A DNA stretch of 43,408 nt from Alphaproteobacteria bacterium (lineage in GTDB: Bacteria; Pseudomonadota; Alphaproteobacteria; SHVP01), in NCBI GenBank assembly GCA_016869765.1, contig VGES01000029.1:1-43408 (forward strand). The letters are read 5' to 3'. The position numbers and the translations under genes are program-made. Positions 31,794 to 40,728 of the stretch are shown one piece after another. Numbering within the stretch: position 1 is the first letter of the stretch; the number at the start of each line of letters is the position of its first letter. Under the pieces are notes generated by a model. It made no database searches, was not told the origin of the DNA, and saw only the letters and a list, made by a program, of their open reading frames with translations.

Positions 31794-32757
31794 GGGCGGG
31801 CACCTCGCGCTCGACGTCCAACACACAGGCCACGGCCCGATCGGGTCCGATCGCCGCGGTCGGCGGAGTCGCCACCGCGCACGATTCCTTGGCGAACGCA
31901 CAGCGATGGCGGAACGCACAGCCGGTCGGGCGCGACAGGAGATCGGGAACACGCCCGCCCAGACCCTGCACCTCGGTGCCGAGCCGCGGCACCGAGCGCA
32001 GCAGGGCCAGCGTGTAGGGGTGCAGCGGGCGGGTGAACACTTTGGCGACCGGTCCCTCCTCGACGACCCGTCCGGAGTACATGACGACCACGCGATCGCA
32101 GTACTGGGCGACGACGCCGAGGTCGTGGGTGACGATCAGCATCGAGCGCTGCCCCTCGCGGATCAGGCCCTTGATCAGGTCGAGGATCTGGCGCTGCACC
32201 GTGACGTCGAGCGCCGTGGTCGGCTCGTCGGCAATGACCAGCGGCGGGTTCAGCAGCAGCGCGATCGCGATCACCACGCGTTGGGCCATGCCGCCGCTCA
32301 GCTCGTGGGCGTAGCCGTCCAGCGTGCGTTCGGGCCCGGCGATGCCGACGCGTCGGAGCATTTCGAGGGCCTGCTGGCGCACCTCGGTGCGATCGGCCCG
32401 CCGATGCGCGCGCATGACGTTGTAGAACTGATCTTCGATCGTCAGCATCGGGTTGAGCGCGCCGAACGGGTTCTGCGCGATGAAGCCGATCCGGGCGCCG
32501 CGAATCCGGCGCAGTTCGCGCCGGCGGATTGCGAGCAGGTCGGTGCCGTCGAACAACGCGGAACCGTTGCGCACCCGACCGGCAGGATCGAGCAGTCCGA
32601 GGATCGAATTGATGGTGACGGTCTTGCCCGACCCGCTTTCACCGACGATGCCGACGATCTCGCCGTCGCCCACCGTGAAGTTGACTCCGTTCGCGGCGTA
32701 GACGACGCCCTGGCGGGTGATGAAACGCGTTTCCAGGTCTTTGACGACCAGGCTCAC
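31780..32757 (-). CDS. dppD: Dipeptide/oligopeptide ABC ATPase (DppD/OppD type)
   Basis: About 325 residues from a GTG at 32755-32757 that overlaps the dppC stop (GTGA). Walker A GESGSGKT at residues 39-46, Q-loop GFIAQNPFGALNPMLTIE, signature LSGGMAQRVVIAIALLLNP, Walker B LVIADEPTTALDVTVQRQIL and LIVTHDLGVVAQYCDRVVVM. The tail has TGCAFRHRCAFAKESC, the oligopeptide-type cysteine cluster. The frame is open far upstream but that part is antisense-like shadow over dppC. Paired with DppF, whose start overlaps its end. Confidence 0.88.
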   Translation of the reverse strand: MSLVVKDLETRFITRQGVVYAANGVNFTVGDGEIVGIVGESGSGKTVTINSILGLLDPAGRVRNGSALFDGTDLLAIRRRELRRIRGARIGFIAQNPFGALNPMLTIEDQFYNVMRAHRRADRTEVRQQALEMLRRVGIAGPERTLDGYAHELSGGMAQRVVIAIALLLNPPLVIADEPTTALDVTVQRQILDLIKGLIREGQRSMLIVTHDLGVVAQYCDRVVVMYSGRVVEEGPVAKVFTRPLHPYTLALLRSVPRLGTEVQGLGGRVPDLLSRPTGCAFRHRCAFAKESCAVATPPTAAIGPDRAVACVLDVEREVPALVVD

Positions 32758-33584
32758 CGGCTGGTCCTCTCGAAGATCACATCGAGGTCGTCGGCGATGA
32801 GGTTGAGCGACATGACCGCGAGGAACACGGCGACGCCAGGAAACAAGGACACCCACCACTGGCCCGAGGTCATCAGCCGCGCCCCGGCCTGGATCATGAC
32901 GCCCCAACTCGGATCGGGCGGCGAAACGCCGATTCCTAGGAAGCTGAGGGCCGCCACGACGGTGAGCGAGTTGGCTGCGGCGATCGAGGTTTGCGCCAGG
33001 ATGATGCCGGTCACGTTGGGCAGCAGGTGAACGAAAAGAATCCGGCGTGGTCGGGCGCCCATCGCCTCGGCGGCCTCGATGAACCGCGACTCGCGGATCG
33101 CCAGCCCTTCGCTGCGGATGAGCCGCATCATGCGGGGCGTCTCGATCAGGACGATGGCGAAGATGACCATCTCGAGACGATTGCCGGTCAGTGTGACGAT
33201 GGCGATCGCCAGTACGAGGAGCGGGAACGCCTGGAAGGCATCGAGGCCGCGCATGATGATCTCCGAGGCACGGCCCTTGAGGGTCGTGGCGAGACCAAGC
33301 GGCACGCCGATCACAGCCGAGATGATCGCGCCGCCGAAGGCGAGCGGTAGGTCGCGGCGGGCGGCCTCGATGACGCGCGAGAACACGTCGAACCCGATGC
33401 TGTCCGTGCCCATCCAATAGGCGGCCGACGGCGCCTGCAGCACGGCGTCGGCGTTGGGCTTGATCGGGTCGTAGGGCAGTGGCGCGAACACCGCGGCCAC
33501 CAGCATCGCCGTAATGACCGTGAGACCGAACCACAAACCGAAATGCGCGCGCAGCGTGCCGGGACTTGATTCAGCCGCGGTCAT
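32754..33584 (-). CDS. dppC: Dipeptide/oligopeptide ABC permease (DppC type)
   Basis: A 276-residue permease with about six membrane helices. YWMGTDSIGFDVFSRVIEAA is the usual DppC segment after the first helix. The ATPase-contact EAA loop is FIEAAEAMGARPRRILFVHLLPN. SFLGIGVSPPDPSWGVMIQAG follows and is typical of DppC. Starts inside the dppB 3' end with a 14-base overlap and its stop overlaps the dppD GTG, indicating coupled translation. Normal length. Confidence 0.88.
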   Translation of the reverse strand: MTAAESSPGTLRAHFGLWFGLTVITAMLVAAVFAPLPYDPIKPNADAVLQAPSAAYWMGTDSIGFDVFSRVIEAARRDLPLAFGGAIISAVIGVPLGLATTLKGRASEIIMRGLDAFQAFPLLVLAIAIVTLTGNRLEMVIFAIVLIETPRMMRLIRSEGLAIRESRFIEAAEAMGARPRRILFVHLLPNVTGIILAQTSIAAANSLTVVAALSFLGIGVSPPDPSWGVMIQAGARLMTSGQWWVSLFPGVAVFLAVMSLNLIADDLDVIFERTSR

Positions 33585-34656
33585 GACGAATCCGAGGATC
33601 GAGCGCGGCGACCACGAGGTCGAGGGCGAGGTAGACGATCATCGTGAACGAGCCCGTCGCGATGACGAAGCCCTGGATCGCGGGAACGTCCTTGTTGAGG
33701 ATCGCCTGCAGGCCCCATTGACCGAGCCCGCGCCAGCTGAACATCGTTTCGATGATCGAGGCGCCGCCGACCAGCGCGGCGACCAGAATCGCGGTGTAGG
33801 TGATGATCGGACCGCGCGCTTGCAGGAGCGCGTACTGCAGGACCTTGAATTCGGACAGGCCGCAGGCGCGGGCGAACTGGACCTGCTTGGAACTCATCGC
33901 CGCGCCGATGGTCGCACGGGCCACCTTGGCGAAGTAGGCGGCCGTCCCGATCGCCAGCGTCGCCACCGGTAGCACCGAGCGATGGGCCGTGGAGCGCAGG
34001 CCGTTCCAGTCACCGGCCAGGATGAGGTCGATGAACAGGAAATTGGTGACCACCGGCGGATAGGTGTCGGTCAGGCTGAGGCGGCCGATCGGGGCCGGCG
34101 CCCAGCGCCACAAATAGAAGATGAAGAAGATGAGGAGCAGGGCGATCAGGAACTCGGGCACCGCTTGCAGGGCGGTGATGACAATGCGGGCGACGCTGTC
34201 GGGGGCGCGTTGCCGGAAATAGCCGGCGAGCGCCCCGAGCGACAGTCCGATCAGACCGGCGAACAGCAGCGACAGCACCATGATCTCGACACTTGCAGGG
34301 AAATAGCGCGTGATCTCATGGCTCACGATCTGACCGTCGAAGAAGGAACGGCCGAGATCGCCTTGGGCGATGTCGGTGAAGAACCTGACGAAACGTTCGT
34401 CGAAGGGCCGGTCGAGCCCCAGTTCAGCACGGATGATCGCGACCTCGCGTTCGTTGGCCGTGTTGCCCGCGATGGCCAGCGCCGGGTCACCCGGCATGAT
34501 CTCGACGAGCGCGTAGGAGAACGCGACCACGAAGAACAACGAAATCGGAATGATGATCAGGCGCCGGAGCACGATGAGCCCGATCCGGGAATATCGGCGG
34601 GGCGAGGCAGTGCGTCCGGACGGGGCGGACGATGACGCGGCGGCAGGCTGGCTCAC
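33571..34656 (-). CDS. dppB: Dipeptide/oligopeptide ABC permease (DppB type)
   Basis: About 361 residues. After a hydrophilic, Ser/Ala-rich start (SQPAAASSSAPSGRTASPRR) comes LIVLRRLIIIPISLFFVVAF and the DppB hallmark MPGDPALA, then ELGLDRPFDERFVRFFTDIA and GDLGRSFF. The EAA loop is FARACGLSEFKVLQYALLQA, and ASIIETMFSWRGLGQWG follows. GTG 34654-34656 is preferred because of a GAGGG six to seven bases upstream; an ATG at 34683 would add nine residues without a visible ribosome site. First gene of the unit; divergent from the acetamidase gene. Confidence 0.85.
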   Translation of the reverse strand: MSQPAAASSSAPSGRTASPRRYSRIGLIVLRRLIIIPISLFFVVAFSYALVEIMPGDPALAIAGNTANEREVAIIRAELGLDRPFDERFVRFFTDIAQGDLGRSFFDGQIVSHEITRYFPASVEIMVLSLLFAGLIGLSLGALAGYFRQRAPDSVARIVITALQAVPEFLIALLLIFFIFYLWRWAPAPIGRLSLTDTYPPVVTNFLFIDLILAGDWNGLRSTAHRSVLPVATLAIGTAAYFAKVARATIGAAMSSKQVQFARACGLSEFKVLQYALLQARGPIITYTAILVAALVGGASIIETMFSWRGLGQWGLQAILNKDVPAIQGFVIATGSFTMIVYLALDLVVAALDPRIRHDRG

Positions 34657-34787
34657 GGTCCCTCGAACGAAAACCGCGCGCATGTTAGGGCGAGACCGAC
34701 GAGAACCCCAGCACTCGATCGACGCATCGTCGCTTGCGGCCTGAGCCTCCGGCCCCGACAATCGTCTGGTTTGGCGAGGGGAATGAC

Positions 34788-35732
34788 ATGGCCGCTCACG
34801 GTCGACACACGGTCCACGCGGTGCACCACCATTTCGGGTGGGATCGATCGCTTTCGCCGGTCCTCCGCGTCACGCCGGGTTCGACAGTGGCGTTCGAATG
34901 CCACGAGGCATCGGGCGGTCAGATCACGGCGATCAGCACCGCCACGGACGTCCCGAAGCTCGATTTCGCCCGGGTCAACCCGGTGAACGGTCCTGTCCTC
35001 GTCGAGGGCGCGCAACCGGGCGATGTGCTGAAGGTGACGATCGAATCGTTCGTTCCGTCGGGCTTTGGCTGGACCGCCGTGATTCCGGGTTTTGGTCTGC
35101 TCGCCGACGACTTCAAAACTCCCGCGCTTCACCTGTGGCGCTACGAGGCGGGTGGGCGCGTTCCGGCGAACTTCGCGACGATCGGCCGTGTGCCGATCCG
35201 GCCCTTTGCCGGCACCATCGGGGTCGCCCCAGCCGAGCCGGGGCTGCACTCGATTGTTCCGCCGCGCCGGGTCGGCGGCAACATGGATATTCGTGATCTC
35301 TCGGCCGGGGTCGAACTTTACCTCCCGATCGAAGTCGAGGGCGCGCTGTTCTCCGTCGGCGATACGCACGCGGCCCAGGGCGACGGCGAGGTCTGTGGCA
35401 CGGCGATCGAAAGCCCGATGACCGCCGTCCTGACGCTCGACGTTATCAAGGGGTCGAATATCGAGTCGCCCCGGTTCACCACACCGGGGTCCGTGACGCG
35501 GCACGTCGATACCAAAGGCTACGAAGTGACGACGGGCATCGGCCCGGACCTTATGCAAGGCGCACGAGACGCGGTCCGGCGCATGATCGATCTTTTGTGC
35601 CGGAGGCACGCTCTCGCCGCGGCCGATGCGTACATGCTGTGTTCGGTGGCCGGCGACCTGCGGGTGAGCGAGATCGTGGACATGCCCAACTGGGTGGTCT
35701 CGTTCTATTTTCCGCGAATCGTTCTCGACTAG
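34788..35732 (+). CDS. Acetamidase/formamidase family protein
   Basis: A 314-residue protein of PF03069, whose members hydrolyse small amides such as formamide and acetamide to ammonia and the acid. Visible blocks are HHHFGWDRSLSPVLRVTPGS, DFARVNPVNGPVLVEGAQPG, GFGWTAVIPGFGLLADDF and GGNMDIRDLSAGVELYLPIE followed by GALFSVGDTHAAQGDGEVCG, the most conserved segment of the family. The ATG at 34788 with GCGAGGGG upstream fits the family start; an upstream in-frame ATG at 34734 lies in the dppB control region. Cytoplasmic, no signal. It lies between the dpp permease genes and the dpp binding protein, so the importer may bring in an amide or a peptide-like amide. That link is inference. Confidence 0.87.
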   Translation: MAAHGRHTVHAVHHHFGWDRSLSPVLRVTPGSTVAFECHEASGGQITAISTATDVPKLDFARVNPVNGPVLVEGAQPGDVLKVTIESFVPSGFGWTAVIPGFGLLADDFKTPALHLWRYEAGGRVPANFATIGRVPIRPFAGTIGVAPAEPGLHSIVPPRRVGGNMDIRDLSAGVELYLPIEVEGALFSVGDTHAAQGDGEVCGTAIESPMTAVLTLDVIKGSNIESPRFTTPGSVTRHVDTKGYEVTTGIGPDLMQGARDAVRRMIDLLCRRHALAAADAYMLCSVAGDLRVSEIVDMPNWVVSFYFPRIVLD

Positions 35733-35801
35733 GGCGATTTCGCTGAGTCGACCCCGCCGGCAGGGTAACATGATGACCGCCTTTGACGAAGGGAGGCCTC
35801 C

Positions 35802-37409
35802 ATGAGTTTCATGCGCGTGGGCGTGGCCGCAGCCGTGGCGATCGGACTGGCAACGGCGGCCAACGCCCAACAGACGATCGTAAAGGCGGTGCCGGCGGTG
35901 CCACAACAGTTGGACCTGCAGCAGCGCTACGAGGGCGAAGCCTCGGCGCATATCGGCTACGAGCAGGCTTCGACGCTGCTCGCCTACGACTCGGAGAAGT
36001 TGCGTGGTGGTGGCTGCCTCGAAACCCCGCACGTACAGCGCAACCTGCGGGCCAACCTGGCCGAGTCCTGGGGCTACACCGCCGACGGCAAGGCGCTTGA
36101 GTTCAAATTGCGCCGGGGCGTGAAGAGCGCTGCCGGCAACGAGATGACCGCCGCGGACGTGAAGTGGAGCCTCGATCGCGCCGTCAAGTTGGCGAGCATC
36201 GTTCGCTTCCTGATGTTCGACGTCAATTCGTTCCGCAAGGAGGACACCTTCGAGGTCGTCGATCCCTACACGTTGCGCATCCACATCAACCAACCGACGA
36301 TCTTCGACTTTGTCACGTTCACGTGGAGCCAGGCGCAGATTCACGACTCGAAGACGGTCATTCCGAAGGCGGTCGGCGATGACCTCGGGACCGGCTGGCT
36401 CGCCAAGAACACGGCCGACTTCGGGCCCTGGCAGATCACGGAGGCGAACTTCACACCCGGTAATCGCGCCACCATGACGCCCAACCCGAACTACTGGAAT
36501 CAGGCCGGGCGGGGCAACGCCAACCGCCACGTGATCCTGGGCGTGGCGGACAGCTCGACGCGTTCCCAGTTGCTGCGCACCGGTGAGATCGACTTCGCCG
36601 CCTCGTTGCCACTCCAGGAGTACACCAACCTGGTGCGCGACCCGGCCGTGAAGGTCGAGACCTGCGTCGGGGCCGTTCGCGACACGCTGCTCCTCAACTA
36701 CCAGGATGAACGGTTCGCCAATCCGCTGGTGCGCCAAGCCGTGTCGCTCGCGATCGACCGGGAGGCGATCGTGCGCGGCGTGTTCCGCGGCTTCGGCAAG
36801 CCGGCGGTCACCGCGATCCATGCCGACTACGGGATCGACGGCCTGACGCGCTACATCAGCCACGACGTGGCCAAGGCCAAGGCGCTGATGGTGCAGGCCG
36901 GTTTTGCCAACGGCTTCTCGGCCAAGATCGTCGTCAGCCCATCGCGGCCCGGTGCCCACGCCGAGCAGGAGGCGATCTTCATCGTCGACAACTTGAAGCA
37001 GATCGGCATCAACCTCGAGATCGAGTTGATGGCGAGCGGCACGGCGTTCTCCGAACGCTTCTTCAAGGGCGACTACCAGGCGATGCTCTACAGCGAGTCG
37101 CCGGCATTCGCCGATCCGTTCTACTCACTCAGCCTGATGAACCACGGCAAGTCGTTCCAGAATTCCTATAAGTACAAGAACGAGCGCTACGACGCGCTGG
37201 TCACCGAGGGCCTGCATCTGCCGGCCAACGCGACCGCGCGGCGCCAGGAGATCCTGGTCGAGGTGGCGAAGATCATGGCCGACAACCCGCCGCAGGTTTA
37301 TCTGGTCGACGCCGGCGTTCCGCATGCGCGGAGTGCCAAGGTGACGGGCTGGCAGAACCAGGGCGGATTGACCGGCAACATCGCTGCCCACCTGCTGCGC
37401 AAGAACTAG
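35802..37409 (+). CDS. dppA: Dipeptide/oligopeptide-type ABC substrate-binding protein
   Basis: A 535-residue SBP_bac_5 protein. Signal peptide MSFMRVGVAAAVAIGLATAA with cleavage near ANAQQ; a strong site GGGAGG precedes the ATG. Family blocks: LRANLAESWGYTADGKALEF, KLRRGVKSAAGNEMTAADVK and WSLDRAV, then RATMTPNPNYWNQAGRG and NPLVRQAVSLAIDREAIVRG with VFRGFGKP. Periplasmic; delivers substrate to DppBC. It is on the opposite strand from the permease and ATPase genes but separated only by the acetamidase gene, with which it may share a transcript (69 bases apart). Followed by a strong hairpin. Confidence 0.87.
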   Translation: MSFMRVGVAAAVAIGLATAANAQQTIVKAVPAVPQQLDLQQRYEGEASAHIGYEQASTLLAYDSEKLRGGGCLETPHVQRNLRANLAESWGYTADGKALEFKLRRGVKSAAGNEMTAADVKWSLDRAVKLASIVRFLMFDVNSFRKEDTFEVVDPYTLRIHINQPTIFDFVTFTWSQAQIHDSKTVIPKAVGDDLGTGWLAKNTADFGPWQITEANFTPGNRATMTPNPNYWNQAGRGNANRHVILGVADSSTRSQLLRTGEIDFAASLPLQEYTNLVRDPAVKVETCVGAVRDTLLLNYQDERFANPLVRQAVSLAIDREAIVRGVFRGFGKPAVTAIHADYGIDGLTRYISHDVAKAKALMVQAGFANGFSAKIVVSPSRPGAHAEQEAIFIVDNLKQIGINLEIELMASGTAFSERFFKGDYQAMLYSESPAFADPFYSLSLMNHGKSFQNSYKYKNERYDALVTEGLHLPANATARRQEILVEVAKIMADNPPQVYLVDAGVPHARSAKVTGWQNQGGLTGNIAAHLLRKN

Positions 37410-37421
37410 CAGAGACCCGTT

Positions 37422-37452
37422 CGGCGACGGCCCGGCTCTCGGGCCGTCGCCG
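37422..37452. terminator. GC-rich hairpin between convergent genes
   Basis: A 13-bp perfect stem CGGCGACGGCCCG/CGGGCCGTCGCCG (37422-37434 and 37440-37452) with a 5-nt loop, 12 bases after the binding-protein stop and before the convergent MFS gene. No T run follows on either strand, so it may act as a bidirectional or RNA-stabilising structure rather than a classic intrinsic terminator. Confidence 0.55.
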
Positions 37453-37475
37453 GCGTGCTCGATCGTGAACGAGGA

Positions 37476-38727
37476 CTAGGGTGGTGAGGCGATCGTCTTC
37501 GCGGCCCGCCGCCAATAGAAGGCGACGACGGCGAGCAGGATCAGCGCCTCCGTGGCGCTGATCGCCACCGCGGCCACCGGGCCCAGCCACTCGGCGAGAA
37601 AGCCGATGTGCAGCATCCCGAGCAGTCCGATTCCGAACACGACTCCGATCAGACCCATCATACGGGCGCGCATGTCGGGGCGGGCGGTGACATAGCAGCG
37701 TCGTCTGCATGGTCGAGAATCCGCCGAGGCCGAGCCCGCCCAGGAACAGGACGAGCAGCGCCAGTTCGAAGGACGGGGCTAGCGCAAACCCGAGGATGCC
37801 GCCGGCGAACATGGCGGCGCCGACGAGGTAGATCGCGCGAAAATGCGCGGGCCTGGCCCACAGCGCGACGGCGAGTGCGCCGGACATCGCGCCCACGCCT
37901 TCGCTCGAGGTCAGGAGCCCGACGGCGAAGGCGTCGAGCGCAAGCTCGGTTTTGCCGATCGGCGCGATGAGGGTCATGTAGGGAAAGATGAACATCTGGC
38001 CGATCAGGCTGACGCTCAGCACCGCGAGCAGGGCCGGTTGGGTGCGCACGTATTGCAGGCCCTCGATCAAGGTTGCGAGCAAACTCTGCTTTTGCTCTCC
38101 GGCTCCAGCCGGTCGCGTCATCGTGAGCCGGACAGAGAGGATCGTGCAGAGGCCATAGACGACGGCCGCCAGCAGGAAGGCGCCGGCAAGCCCGATCTCG
38201 CGCAGCAAGTAACCGCCAAGTCCCGGGCCGATGATGCGTGTGATCTGGCGTGTGATGCCGTCGAGACCCATGCCCGCGGCAATGCGCTCCATGCCTGCGG
38301 CTTCGCCGATCATGGTGCGGCGCACCGGCAGCTCGGTGGTAAACGCAATGCCGCTCAGGAAGCTCGCGACGGCGAGCGGCCACACTGGCATCTCATAGAG
38401 CCAGGCCCCGAGCCCGATCGCGAGCACCGTCAGCATGGGAATGGCCGCACTCAGGATCATCAGGAGCCGCCGATCGACCCGCTCGGCCAACGAGCCCATG
38501 GCCGGTCCGAACAGGAGCGAGGGCAGGCCGCGGGCGAAGTTGACCAGTGCCACGGTGAGCGCGGACTGCGTGACGTCGAAGACATAGATGCTGATCGCGA
38601 CGATCTCGAGCCACCGCATGGCCTCGCCGAGGCCGCCGATGAACCACAGGCGACGGAAATCGGCCTCGCGGATGAGCGTCAGGCGTCGTCCGATGCTGTC
38701 GGCGCCCGTGGTCGGTCGGTCCGTCAT
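37476..38727 (-). pseudogene. MFS transporter with a frameshift near its end
   Basis: From the ATG at 38725-38727 the frame reads an MFS exporter-type protein: READFRRLWFIGGLGEAMRW, GLPSLLFGPAMGSLAERVDR (with the loop 2-3 motif), SFLSGIAFTTELPVRRTMIG and GLGLGGFSTMQTTLL. After about 37697 this frame turns into Arg/Pro-rich nonsense, while the next frame continues as YVTARPDMRARMMGLIGVVF and two more helices, ending with VVAFYWRRAAKT and a stop at 37476. One extra base or two missing bases in the CTGCTATG at 37689-37696 would join them. Either a true frameshift that deletes the last helices or a sequence error. Divergent from the ABC exporter pair, 126 bases away. Confidence 0.7.
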
Positions 38728-38787
38728 CGTGCTGCGTCTCGCCGGGGATACCACGGCCCGGTTACCGATCCGGCGCTCGGCTCATGA

Positions 38788-38793
38788 TACAAT
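38788..38793 (+). promoter_or_regulatory. Possible -10 box upstream of the ABC exporter pair
   Basis: TACAAT at 38788-38793, with TG one base before the extended position, stands out in otherwise GC-rich DNA 60 bases before the exporter start. The -35 region is weak (TTACCG at 38762 is 20 bases away). Promoter use is not proven. Confidence 0.25.
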
Positions 38794-38853
38794 GTCGAAC
38801 CCGATCGGTACCGCCGGTCGTGCCCGACCCACCGATCGCGCTTTCGCAACGCC

Positions 38854-40728
38854 ATGTCGACCGCCTCTTCTGCGCTGGATTCGCCGACCGCGCCATTGCC
38901 CGGTTCCCGGCCGGCGGAGGTGATTGCCGCCGAGCGGACATTGGGCGGCGATCTGCGGGTGCTGGCGCGCATTTGTCGGCTCATTCTGCGTTACCGTGGC
39001 CGCGTCGCGCTGGCGGTCGTGGCGACCGTCGTCGCCGGCCTGTTCCAGCTCGCGATTCCGCCGCTTCTCGGCCGCGCCGTGAACACCGCCCTCGGCCTTG
39101 CCGGCGATGCTTCGGTGTCGGGCGCGGCCGCGCGCGAGGGCCTGTTCGTGGCAGCCGCGTTGTTGCTCGCCGCCTCGACCCTGCGCGGCGCATTCACGCT
39201 GGTGCAGAACTACGGCGGGGAGTCGATCGGTCACCTGCTCGCCTACGATTTGCGTCTCGCGTTCTATCGCAAGCTCCAGCAACTGTCGTTCTCGTTCCAC
39301 GACCGCGCCCACACCGGCGATCTGATCACGCGCGGCATCCTCGACATCGACGGCGTGCGCTGGCTGACCAGCGCCGGATTGTTGCGCGTGCTCCTGCTCG
39401 CGATCCTGATCGGGGCCGGCGCCATACAAATGATCTCGACCGATATCACGCTCGGGTTGCTCAGCCTGAGTTTCGTCCCGTTTGCCATCTGGAAGTCGAC
39501 GACGACCCGCCTCAGGCTGCGGGCGCTTTGGCTCACCGTGCAAGAGAAGATGGCAATTCTCGGCCGCATCATGGACGAGAACCTGAGCGGCATCCGGGTG
39601 GTGCGTGCCTTTGGCGCCGAGCCCCACGAACTGACGAAATACGATCGTGCGGCGGACGAGGCCATGGCGATCACGCACGAGCGGGTGCGCACGCGGGCCG
39701 GCTATTCGAGCGTCATGACGCTCTCCTATTTCGTGGCGTTGGGACTCGTCCTCTGGGTTGGCGGCACCCGCGTGCTCGCGGGCGCGATGTCGGTCGGAAC
39801 CCTGACCGAGTTCCTCACGTTCATGACCATCCTGCAGCTTCCGGTGCGCCAAATGGGCATGGTGGTGAATGCCTTCGCCCGGGCGGCGACCTGCGGCGCC
39901 CGGTTGTTCGTGGTCCTCGATCACCAACCGACGATCGCCGAACGCCCCGACGCCAAGACCTTGGAGAACCCGCGCGGGGTCGTGCGCTTCGACGATGTCT
40001 CCTTTGCCTACCCGGGCGGCGGCGATTCCCGGACATTGCACCGCGTTTCGTTCTTGGTCGAACCGGGGCGCACGCTCGGGCTCGTCGGGCCGCCGGGGAG
40101 CGGCAAGTCGACGATCGCCCATCTGTTGCCGCGCTATTACGACGTGACGGCTGGTCGGATCACGATCGACGGCGAGGACATCCGCGACCTCACGCTCGAT
40201 TCCCTGCGCCGGGCCGTGCGTGTCGTGCAGCAGGACTCGTTCCTGTTTACCTCCTCGCTCGAGAACAACATCGCCTATGGCGACCCGTGGGCCGACGAGG
40301 ACGCCATCCACCGGGCGGCGGCGACCTCGCAGATCGAGGGTTTCGTCGAACGGCTTCCGGAGCGCTACCAGACGCTGGTCGGGGAACGCGGCGTGTCGCT
40401 GTCGGGCGGCCAGAAGCAACGCGTCGCCATCGCCCGCGCCGCCCTGCTCGAGCCGCCGGTGCTCATCCTCGATGATTCGACCGCGGCGATCGATGCCGGC
40501 ACCGAGTGGCGGATTCGCGAGGCGTTGCGCGCGGGGGCTGCCAACCGGGCGACGATCATCATCTCGCATCGCCTGAGCACGCTGCGCCATGCCGACGAGA
40601 TCCTCTTCATCGAAGGGGGCCAGATCGTCGAGCGCGGCACCCACGAGCAACTGATTGCCTTGAACGGGCGTTACGCGGCGCTCCACGCGCTGCAGGGTCG
40701 TCACGATCTGACGGAGGCGCAGCCATGA
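38854..40728 (+). CDS. ABC exporter half-transporter with degenerate catalytic site
   Basis: A 624-residue protein: six-helix type-1 membrane domain (about 35-340) and ATPase (about 370-610). Walker A GPPGSGKSTIAHLLPRYY, Q-loop VVQQDSFLFTSSLENNIAYG, signature VSLSGGQKQRVAIARAALLE, Walker B LILDDSTAAIDAG and H-loop IIISHRLSTL. The catalytic Glu after Walker B is Asp (LILDDS rather than LILDEA), the hallmark of the degenerate half in heterodimeric exporters such as TM287/288. The next gene overlaps by four bases (ATGA) and supplies the other half. Substrate may be drug or lipid; not shown. Confidence 0.88.
   Translation: MSTASSALDSPTAPLPGSRPAEVIAAERTLGGDLRVLARICRLILRYRGRVALAVVATVVAGLFQLAIPPLLGRAVNTALGLAGDASVSGAAAREGLFVAAALLLAASTLRGAFTLVQNYGGESIGHLLAYDLRLAFYRKLQQLSFSFHDRAHTGDLITRGILDIDGVRWLTSAGLLRVLLLAILIGAGAIQMISTDITLGLLSLSFVPFAIWKSTTTRLRLRALWLTVQEKMAILGRIMDENLSGIRVVRAFGAEPHELTKYDRAADEAMAITHERVRTRAGYSSVMTLSYFVALGLVLWVGGTRVLAGAMSVGTLTEFLTFMTILQLPVRQMGMVVNAFARAATCGARLFVVLDHQPTIAERPDAKTLENPRGVVRFDDVSFAYPGGGDSRTLHRVSFLVEPGRTLGLVGPPGSGKSTIAHLLPRYYDVTAGRITIDGEDIRDLTLDSLRRAVRVVQQDSFLFTSSLENNIAYGDPWADEDAIHRAAATSQIEGFVERLPERYQTLVGERGVSLSGGQKQRVAIARAALLEPPVLILDDSTAAIDAGTEWRIREALRAGAANRATIIISHRLSTLRHADEILFIEGGQIVERGTHEQLIALNGRYAALHALQGRHDLTEAQP

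Noticed and set aside
31780-33534. A 584-residue reading of the DppD frame
   Set aside because: Its first 260 residues overlap dppC in another frame and are Arg/Gly-rich nonsense; the real start is the GTG at 32757.
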